Shown here: positions 16,429-22,950 of the stretch, in pieces
Layout: each line of letters begins with the position of its first letter
Numbering within the stretch: the stretch's first letter is position 1
Assembly: GCA_021852275.1 (NCBI GenBank)
Contig: JAJZNX010000075.1
Location: 1-34,267, forward strand
Source: Planctomycetota bacterium
GTDB taxonomy: Bacteria; Planctomycetota; Phycisphaerae; WQYP01
Length of the DNA stretch: 34,267 nucleotides
Direction of reading: 5' to 3'
Position numbers and translations under genes: made by a program
Notes under the pieces: model-generated
Told to the model about the DNA's origin: nothing
What the model saw: the letters and a program-made list of their open reading frames with translations, nothing else
Database searches by the model: none

Positions 16429-16516
16429 CTGATTTCATATTTAACCGTGCCCGACATTTGGAAATGCTGCCGCTTGATAGAAACCAAACCGTTACCTCTT
16501 TTGGAGATTATTCACA

Positions 16517-19054
16517 ATGGCCAAGCTCACCATGCACCTGATCGGCAACGCCCATTTGGACCCGGTCTGGCTTTGGGATTATCGCGAAGGGCTTAACCAG
16601 GGACTCATCACCTGCCGCACCATTTTGGATTTGATGGATGATAATCCGGAACTTACGTTTAACCGCGGGGAAGCGGCCATTTACCGCCATATAGAGCAAA
16701 CCGATCGCGATACGTATTTACGCATCCGGCGTTATGTCAAGCAAGGCCGGTGGGATGTGGTGGGCGGCAGCGTCATTCAACCCGATGATAACTTGCCGGC
16801 CACCGAGGCGTTGGTACGCCAATTTACCAGCGGACTATCTTACTTTAGCGCCCGATTCGGCCGGCGTGTGCGTGTGGCGTGGGCGGCGGACTGCTTCGGC
16901 CATTCTGCAGGGATACCGGAAATTTTTGCTCACGCGGGCATCCAATACTTCGCCTTTACCCGCCCTGACCGGGAAACCGTGCCCTTGGAAAAGCCGGCGT
17001 TCTGGTGGATCGGTCCGGGCGGATCACGCATTTTGGCGTACCGCCCGCTCGGAAATTGGTATGGTACGGAACGCATCGAAATACCCGCCCGGTTGGATCA
17101 GACACTGGAACTGGCCAGGCATCAGGGCTTGGTCCATGTGGGGGTATTTTATGGGTTAGGCGATCATGGTGGTGGACCCACCAGGCGTCATCTGGCCGAC
17201 ATAAAGGCATGGGCCAATGCTCATCCCGAGGTAACGGTAATCCATTCCACGATGCACCGATTTTTTGCCCAGTTGGCAACAGAGATCCGCAGCCAGAAGA
17301 GAGGATTCTTACCCGAGGTGGCCGGGGAACTCAACTTTTGTCTGCGCGGATGTTACAGTACCATGGCCCGGTTTAAATTCCTGTACCGCCAGGCGGAAAA
17401 TTCTCTTATTTCGGCGGAAACCACGGCTGCCGCCGTCGCTATGGCCACTGCAACCAAGCCCAGCCCATCCGCTGCGTCCTGGGAAACGCTGCTATTTAAC
17501 GCCTTTCACGACATCCTGCCCGGCACCAGCATTGAACGCGGTTTTGCCGATCAGATATCTCAGCTCGGCGCGTGTCTCTCGGATGCCCAGCAGCAGCGAT
17601 TTCAGGCCCTGAATACTTTGGCCATGCAGGTGGATACGCACGTATTACCTGCGGCCGACTCGGACAGCCCGGTTGGCAATGCGGTGCTCGTATTTAATCC
17701 ACATCCCCGCCGCTTTGCGGGTTTGGTGGAAATTGAAGCCTGCATGGACGACCGGCAAATTCCCAAATACCAGGGCCCGACACTCGATGAGTTGCCCGTG
17801 CGTGTGTTGGATCATCGTAAAAAGCCCCTGCCGTTTCAATTAACGACCACGGAAAATAGTTTCGCCCCCCATATTGCCTGGCGGCGCAGAGCCATTGTAC
17901 CGGTCATACTGCCCCCCATGGGCTGGTCGGTGTTGGAAATGGCATGGGTGGAAGGATCGCCGTCCCCGATCGGACCAACCGTCACCGCACCGACAACAGC
18001 GCACACAGCAACAGACGGTAGTTCGACAGACATTGATAACGGCCTTTATCATGTAACTGCGAAGATGGAGGATGCCGGAATCACCATACTGCGCAACGGA
18101 CAACCGTTATCGGGAAACGGCATGCTTGCGGCGGCGGTATTTGCGGACTCTGGCGGTTCATGGGGCGGATCCGGCGAGTCGCCCGCAGCGCTGAAAACTG
18201 CACCGCAGGAGCGATGGCCGGTCACGCAATGCCGGATTTTAGAAAGCGGCCCGTGGCGGGCGGCATTATGGGTGCAATTACAAGGTCCCAAATCCAGCAT
18301 GGAATTGACCATTCGCCTGGCCGCCGGGCGCGATGCGGTGGATATCGCAGCGCGGGTGCACTGGCAACAACGAGCTGCACGGCTGAGGCTGCTTTTTTCG
18401 GTCAAAGAGCCTTCGCCATCGGTGGAATATGATGTGCCAGGAGCCAGTGTGGTGCGCCAGATCGAAGGAGAAGTTCCCGGCGGCAGATGGTTTCGGGTGC
18501 TTGGCAGGGATGGGGGTGCTGGAGGATGGGGCTTCGCCAGCGATGCACTCTATAGTTTTGGAGTCGGCGATGGATTCGTAACAGCCACCATATTGCGCGC
18601 CACGCGCTTCGCAGCCAGCGAGTCAATGGCCGCAGACCAGCAACCTTGGATACCCGGCACCGATATCGGCGAACATAAATTTAATTTTCTGCTCACCGGA
18701 AATAGCGCGATTCTGCCAGAGCTTGCCGCGGAACTGGAAAATCCGCCGGTGGTGCAGTTGATACCCGCCAAACTCGGCCGCATGCCGGCGCAAGGCAGCG
18801 TGCTGGAGTTGAAGCCGGCCAGTCTGGAATTGTTGGCACTCAAGCCGGCGGAAGATGGCAACGGTTGGATATTGCGGGTACGCCATACAGGCAAAAAAGC
18901 GGTGCGCCCGCAGTTGAAATTACTGGGCACAACTGTTGTCCTTGGCCCGGTGCAAGCCAATCGCATCGCCGCATATCGCATTTCCAAGGCCGGCGGGAAG
19001 TGGCAAGCCCGCGGGTGTAACGCGACCGAGCTTGGTGAAGACCTGTCAAAATAA
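16517..19054 (+). CDS. Glycoside hydrolase family 38 alpha-mannosidase
   Basis: An 845-residue zinc-dependent retaining alpha-mannosidase. The catalytic N-terminal barrel has GNAHLDPVWLW with zinc ligands His13 and Asp15, the nucleophile Asp125 in AADCFGHSAG, and LFNAFHDILPGTS with the last zinc-binding His near residue 340. A helical middle domain and a large beta-sandwich C-terminal region follow, as usual for GH38. A Thr/Pro/Ala-rich linker lies around residues 480-500. There is no signal peptide, so it should act in the cytoplasm on imported mannosides. GGAGA about 8 bases upstream supports the start. It diverges from the secreted GH16 region and converges on the methyltransferase gene. 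The length is at the short side of bacterial GH38 proteins. Confidence 0.95.
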   Translation: MAKLTMHLIGNAHLDPVWLWDYREGLNQGLITCRTILDLMDDNPELTFNRGEAAIYRHIEQTDRDTYLRIRRYVKQGRWDVVGGSVIQPDDNLPATEALVRQFTSGLSYFSARFGRRVRVAWAADCFGHSAGIPEIFAHAGIQYFAFTRPDRETVPLEKPAFWWIGPGGSRILAYRPLGNWYGTERIEIPARLDQTLELARHQGLVHVGVFYGLGDHGGGPTRRHLADIKAWANAHPEVTVIHSTMHRFFAQLATEIRSQKRGFLPEVAGELNFCLRGCYSTMARFKFLYRQAENSLISAETTAAAVAMATATKPSPSAASWETLLFNAFHDILPGTSIERGFADQISQLGACLSDAQQQRFQALNTLAMQVDTHVLPAADSDSPVGNAVLVFNPHPRRFAGLVEIEACMDDRQIPKYQGPTLDELPVRVLDHRKKPLPFQLTTTENSFAPHIAWRRRAIVPVILPPMGWSVLEMAWVEGSPSPIGPTVTAPTTAHTATDGSSTDIDNGLYHVTAKMEDAGITILRNGQPLSGNGMLAAAVFADSGGSWGGSGESPAALKTAPQERWPVTQCRILESGPWRAALWVQLQGPKSSMELTIRLAAGRDAVDIAARVHWQQRAARLRLLFSVKEPSPSVEYDVPGASVVRQIEGEVPGGRWFRVLGRDGGAGGWGFASDALYSFGVGDGFVTATILRATRFAASESMAADQQPWIPGTDIGEHKFNFLLTGNSAILPELAAELENPPVVQLIPAKLGRMPAQGSVLELKPASLELLALKPAEDGNGWILRVRHTGKKAVRPQLKLLGTTVVLGPVQANRIAAYRISKAGGKWQARGCNATELGEDLSK

Positions 19055-19081
19055 ACTGGCAGCCTGCCAAGCCGGTGTGTT

Positions 19082-19105
19082 GGCCGCCCATGTAACAGGG
19101 CGGTC
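19082..19105. other. GC-rich hairpin between convergent genes
   Basis: GGCCGCCC-loop-GGGCGGTC forms about 8 pairs, including one wobble, between the ends of the alpha-mannosidase and methyltransferase genes. No T-tract follows on either strand, so a terminator role is uncertain. Confidence 0.3.
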
Positions 19106-19147
19106 CTGTGAAAAGACATACCTTTGATCCGCCGGTGCGGGAAGCTC

Positions 19148-19867
19148 TCAATTTATTTTTTTCATAATCAGCAGATAATTGAAGCCGCGCAGAAAGTAAT
19201 TTCCTTCGATGGCGGCGGTATGCCAATGATTGCGTTTCAGTGTGCGGTTGTGGCGCACTACCGCAATAATGTCCACCGGCTGGAAACGTTGGCGCAGCAA
19301 CGAAAATAATTCAAAGCCAATGGGAATAAAGGGACGCCCTTTTTTGAACGAATCACTCACGTACACAGCCATGTACCGGCGACTTTTCAGCACGCGTTGA
19401 ATCTGGCCGAAAACTTCATTCATGGCTCCAAAGTAGGCATTGGGACCGCGACCCACAGGGGCTTCGCCGGCATTGAGTTTTCCGATGCAGCGTGGATCAT
19501 CGGAATAGTCCACATGCGTACTGTAAGGCGGATCGAGAAAAACAAAATCGACGCTGGCGGCAGACAGCGGAATATGCCGGGCATCAGCGCTTTGAATATC
19601 ATCCCGGCTGGGCAAGAGGTCAAAACCGATACCTTTGCGCTGCAGTTCCGCCGCAACATCCAGGGTGGTTCCGCTGCCGCACATGGGATCCAGAATCACA
19701 TCGCCGGGGCGGGTGTAACGGGAAAGTAAATTCCATATAACCCAGGCGGGGGTGGCTCCGATGTAATCTTTGTCGCCATGAGGTTCCCGGCCATAGTCCT
19801 GGGAAGGATATTCCCAAAGCGTGGTGGTGCAAATTCGTACGGGCGGTTTATTATGGGGAAAAGGCAC
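19148..19867 (-). CDS. Amino-methyltransferase of the DNA N6-adenine/N4-cytosine type
   Basis: A 239-residue SAM-dependent methyltransferase. The SAM-binding motif is ILDPMCGSGTTLDVA, preceded by PAWVIWNLLSRYTRPGD (motif X helix). The catalytic motif IV is FLDPPYSTHV. The order X-I-IV with no long variable segment means no obvious target-recognition domain. GTG 19867 is chosen: AGGA lies about 9 bases upstream and it begins 16 bases after the yajQ stop. The longer frame to 20008 would lie inside yajQ. No restriction endonuclease is adjacent, so it is an orphan enzyme. It could methylate DNA or a structured RNA; the DPPY catalytic motif fits exocyclic amino groups in either. It is the last gene of the nusA operon. 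Confidence 0.8.
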   Translation of the reverse strand: MPFPHNKPPVRICTTTLWEYPSQDYGREPHGDKDYIGATPAWVIWNLLSRYTRPGDVILDPMCGSGTTLDVAAELQRKGIGFDLLPSRDDIQSADARHIPLSAASVDFVFLDPPYSTHVDYSDDPRCIGKLNAGEAPVGRGPNAYFGAMNEVFGQIQRVLKSRRYMAVYVSDSFKKGRPFIPIGFELFSLLRQRFQPVDIIAVVRHNRTLKRNHWHTAAIEGNYFLRGFNYLLIMKKIN

Positions 19868-19883
19868 CGAAGTTATCCTGAAG

Positions 19884-20384
19884 TCAGCGGTAGTTGTTGA
19901 ATTGCAGCGGAATAGCCGGAGGCTTGGCGCGCAGGGCGGCAATGACCGCCTGCAAGTCGTCTTTTTTGGGGGAACTGACGCGCAGTGCGTCACCTTGAAT
20001 GCTGGCATTCACCTTAAGCCCCAAGTCCTTAATCTGTTTTTGCAAAGCCTTGGCGGTGTCGCGGTCGATGCCGCTTTTGAGTTTCAGCTTCTGGCGGACG
20101 GTGTTGTGCGTAGCGATTTCCAGTTTTTGCCGATCCAGACAGCGCGGGTCCACGCCACGTTTGGTCATTTTGGCCACCAGCACCTGCAAGACGGCTTCCA
20201 ATTGCGGTTCGCCATCGGCGGTCAGTACAATGAGCTTCTCTTTTTTATCAAGGGCACCCACGCCGGCGGCAGTGCCGCGGAAATCGAAACGGGTGATAAT
20301 TTCCTTTTGGGCCTGCACCACAGCGTTATCCAACTCCTGCAGGTTGACCTCACTGACGATATCAAAACTTGAATCCGCGGACAC
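19884..20384 (-). CDS. YajQ-family nucleotide-binding protein
   Basis: A 166-residue protein of the YajQ/UPF0234 family. It is recognised by the N-terminal SFDIVSEVNLQELDNAVVQA and by EIITRFDFRG, KLKSGIDRDTAKALQKQIKDLGLKVNASIQGDALRVSSPKKDDLQ (several family blocks), and the terminal LQFNNYR. Members have two ferredoxin-like halves; some bind cyclic di-GMP and act on transcription factors, others bind nucleic acids or GTP. The start is GTG 20384 with AAAGGAGATC just upstream. It sits between the small membrane protein and the methyltransferase on the same strand, probably in the same transcript. Confidence 0.95.
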   Translation of the reverse strand: MSADSSFDIVSEVNLQELDNAVVQAQKEIITRFDFRGTAAGVGALDKKEKLIVLTADGEPQLEAVLQVLVAKMTKRGVDPRCLDRQKLEIATHNTVRQKLKLKSGIDRDTAKALQKQIKDLGLKVNASIQGDALRVSSPKKDDLQAVIAALRAKPPAIPLQFNNYR

Positions 20385-20419
20385 GAGGATCTCCTTTCAT
20401 GGCCTTAGGCGGTCAGACT

Positions 20420-20752
20420 TCACCACGCGCCCCCTGCGGGCGGACGCGGCAAAGGCCGGCGGCCAGCAGCATATTTTACCAGTGGCCCGGCCAACACCGC
20501 CAGCACGAACATCCATACAACAATCAGCAAAATATTTCTGGCCCATGCGGAATGTTGCGGCACGTTCATCTCGTTCCAGGTCGGTTTGGCCCGTACGACG
20601 ATCGGCGGCAGGTGCGCCGTTCGGGCGACTACCGAGGCAGTTGGCGCGGTGGCGGATCGCGCCTGCATTATGGCGGCGGTGCTGAGAATGACGACAATAG
20701 CCAGGCCGATCATCAGTTTGGGAAACAATTTTTTTCTTCCTGCACAGGCCAC
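20420..20752 (-). CDS. Small membrane protein of unknown function
   Basis: A 110-residue protein with a signal-anchor-like first segment (KKLFPKLMIGLAIVVILSTAA) and a second hydrophobic segment (around residues 70-92, WARNILLIVVWMFVLAVLAG). A basic Pro-rich tail RRPLPRPP follows. I do not recognise a family. GTG 20752 starts directly after the hisG stop (20753-20755), suggesting translational coupling; an internal ATG at 20713 is the alternative. The gap to yajQ is 35 bases. It is probably an inner-membrane protein; moderate confidence that it is real. Confidence 0.55.
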   Translation of the reverse strand: MACAGRKKLFPKLMIGLAIVVILSTAAIMQARSATAPTASVVARTAHLPPIVVRAKPTWNEMNVPQHSAWARNILLIVVWMFVLAVLAGPLVKYAAGRRPLPRPPAGGAW

Positions 20753-21637
20753 CTACGGTATAACCTTGTTGAGCGGGTAACTGATCAGTCCAGAAGCCCC
20801 GGCGCGCTTTAACTGAGGAATCAGTTCGCGTTCGCTGCGCTCTTCTATGATCACTTCCACGGCCACCCACAAGCCATCGGCGAGGGGTGAAATAGTGGGA
20901 GATTTTTCGGCGGGCAGAATTTTAAGGACCGCCTCGAGCTTTTCTCGCGGGGCATTAAGCTTCAGACCAACTTTCTCGCGGGCGCTGATGGCTCCGTGCA
21001 GAAGCAGTGCCATGTTTTCCATCTTCTCGCGTTTGAACGGGTCCGCCCAAGCCTGGTGATTGGCAATCAGCCGGGTGGTACTGACCAACAGAGTATCAAT
21101 AATTCGCAGGTTGTTGGCCCGGATCGAAGAGCCAGTCTCTGTGATGTCCACAATGGCATCCAGCAGACGGGCCTTGACTTCAGTGGCCCCCCAACTGAAT
21201 TCCACTTTAACGGGGATGTTTTTTTTCTGAAAATATTCCCGGGTTACATTGACCAGTTCCGTGGCAATTACGCCATCGCGCAAATCTTCCGGTGTGGTCA
21301 GGGCTGATTCCTGCGGTACTGCAAGCACCCACCGGGCGGGCCTGCTGGTGGCCTTGGAATAGACCAGTTCAGCCACTTCATGCACATTCGACCCATTTTC
21401 CTTGATCCAATCAGAACCGGTAAGACCCACATCAATGACGTTTTCTTCTACGTAGCGCGACATTTCCTGAGCCCGAAACATCACCACTTCAATAGCCGGA
21501 TCATCAATGGATGGAAAGTAACTGCGATCGTTGACCGAAATGCGCCAGCCGGCTTTGGCGAATAAATCGACCGTAGAGTCCTGTAAAGAACCTTTCGGAA
21601 TTCCCAGCCGCAGAATGTTGGTACCAGGTTTTAACAT
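20753..21637 (-). CDS. hisG: ATP phosphoribosyltransferase HisG (long form)
   Basis: First enzyme of histidine biosynthesis; condenses ATP and PRPP. The 294-residue length and the C-terminal ACT-like regulatory region (SPLADGLWVAVEVIIEE onward) mark the long, HisZ-independent form, which is normally feedback-inhibited by histidine. The catalytic part has LRLGIPKGSLQDSTVDLFAKAG near the start, DVGLTGSDW (69-77) and the PRPP-binding loop DAIVDITETGSS (160-171). AAAAAGG about 7 bases before ATG 21637 supports the start. No other his gene is nearby; its position inside the nusA-infB operon is unusual. Confidence 0.96.
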   Translation of the reverse strand: MLKPGTNILRLGIPKGSLQDSTVDLFAKAGWRISVNDRSYFPSIDDPAIEVVMFRAQEMSRYVEENVIDVGLTGSDWIKENGSNVHEVAELVYSKATSRPARWVLAVPQESALTTPEDLRDGVIATELVNVTREYFQKKNIPVKVEFSWGATEVKARLLDAIVDITETGSSIRANNLRIIDTLLVSTTRLIANHQAWADPFKREKMENMALLLHGAISAREKVGLKLNAPREKLEAVLKILPAEKSPTISPLADGLWVAVEVIIEERSERELIPQLKRAGASGLISYPLNKVIP

Positions 21638-21708
21638 CAGAATACCTTTTTAATTGCGTTGTTTACATTGATACTGAGCCTTCGTCCGCCGCGCCGGACG
21701 AACCCGTA

Positions 21709-22539
21709 TTAGTCCTTATTGGAAGGCTTGGGCTTCCCTTTTGCGGGTGCTCCGCCGGCCTTTTCCGGGGAAGCATCACTCCCTTTTTTCCGGTACGTCC
21801 TGGCCACGTGCGCCGGGGTGGTCGCAGATTCAGTACCGACCCCCGACTGCTGCGTTTTGACCGGGGACACCTCGGGGGCATCTTGGGGCGGGGCTACAAC
21901 CGTCGAGGGATTTCGTGTGACAGCGGGCCAAACCTTGGGCATCCAGTCCTCCAAATCTTTACGGGAAGCCCGGAAAAACATCCCCATCTGCGGAGCCCGA
22001 ATCTGGCGTTCCAGCACCTGCTGTAATTCCAGCACCGTACATTCTTCGGTAACGACCTGTTTGTTTTTCAACCATAAAATCAGCTTCATATCCACAGGCG
22101 CGGCGGGAACACCGAAACAATCCAATGCCACTGCAGCTTCTACATAAGGATTGATGCCGGCAAGAGACTTAAGATACTTGCGAATTTCCGGCTTGTGCAT
22201 CTGATGCAGACTTTCCAGACTCATCTGCTTTTCACGCTCAAAAATGGCCTGCAACGTGCGATGCAACGAAGCGCAGCGCCCTTCCGCAAACGCATAACGC
22301 ACCCCCAAAATGGCCGCCAGTTCAATGGCCGGCGTTACGCGCAATTCATTGTAATCGGTCATGGTCGAAACCAGTCGCTGTACGGCGCTTTGCGCCCGGC
22401 TCATTTCCGCATCGTATTCCAGAAACGCATGCACCAACCGGGCCAGCGGCTCCATTTTCGGCCCTTCCGGTGGAGCATGTCGGGTCCAGCGGGTGATGAG
22501 CTTTTTTAGAACATCTGATTTAACATGGCTTTTAGTCAT
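21709..22539 (-). CDS. HhH-GPD (endonuclease III fold)-like protein lacking the catalytic lysine
   Basis: A 276-residue protein resembling the DNA glycosylase/endonuclease III fold. TPAIELAAILG (around 69-79) and MHKPEIRKYLKSLAGINPYVEAAVALDCFGVPAAPVDMKLILWL (several family blocks around 113-158) match the hairpin-helix-hairpin region of Nth, in which LPGVGxKTA is followed by PVDTHVxRV. The catalytic Lys of GVGxKTA is absent (AGINPYVEA), while the Asp of PVD is kept. No FeS-cluster cysteines follow. The last 80 residues are a low-complexity tail rich in Pro, Ser, Thr and Lys. It overlaps the end of rbfA by 8 bases. Likely nucleic-acid binding; catalytic activity is doubtful or of the monofunctional glycosylase type. 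Confidence 0.65.
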   Translation of the reverse strand: MTKSHVKSDVLKKLITRWTRHAPPEGPKMEPLARLVHAFLEYDAEMSRAQSAVQRLVSTMTDYNELRVTPAIELAAILGVRYAFAEGRCASLHRTLQAIFEREKQMSLESLHQMHKPEIRKYLKSLAGINPYVEAAVALDCFGVPAAPVDMKLILWLKNKQVVTEECTVLELQQVLERQIRAPQMGMFFRASRKDLEDWMPKVWPAVTRNPSTVVAPPQDAPEVSPVKTQQSGVGTESATTPAHVARTYRKKGSDASPEKAGGAPAKGKPKPSNKD

Positions 22540-22882
22540 CTGCTATTCCTTTGGATTCAGCGAGAAGGCGGTCAATTTCCGCCTGCTTTTTAAGCGAATG
22601 ATCGAGCACAAAGCTCAAATGGGGAGCCATACGCATGGATAACGCTTTGGCGACCTCGTGCTGCACGAAAGCGTTGGCATGTAGCAGGCCCTGAAAAACC
22701 GTGGCCTCAGGTAACGAAGAAAGAATACTTACATAAATTTTGGCTTCACGCAGATCCGCAGTAACCTCCACCCTGGTTACGCTGACAATGCCGGTAACGC
22801 GCGGATCTTCAAGATCACGCAGCAAGACCATGGAAACTACGCGCCGAATCTGCGATTCAATCTTGCGCTGTCGGACACTCAT
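22532..22882 (-). CDS. rbfA: Ribosome-binding factor A
   Basis: A 116-residue single KH-fold protein that assists maturation of the 30S subunit and cold adaptation. Characteristic parts are the N-terminal RQRKIESQIRRVVSMVLLRDLEDPRV, VTRVEVTADLREAKIYVSIL and the C-terminal MRMAPHLSFVLDHSLKKQAEIDRLL. It follows infB by 68 bases in the conserved nusA-infB-rbfA order and overlaps the HhH-GPD-like gene. The usual truB and rpsO neighbours are missing. Confidence 0.95.
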   Translation of the reverse strand: MSVRQRKIESQIRRVVSMVLLRDLEDPRVTGIVSVTRVEVTADLREAKIYVSILSSLPEATVFQGLLHANAFVQHEVAKALSMRMAPHLSFVLDHSLKKQAEIDRLLAESKGIADD

Positions 22883-22950
22883 GTCTAATTCGCCCTTCGC
22901 CTCTTAGAAGCTTTTATGGGAAAATACCGAAAATGGAGTCAGCCGGCACC

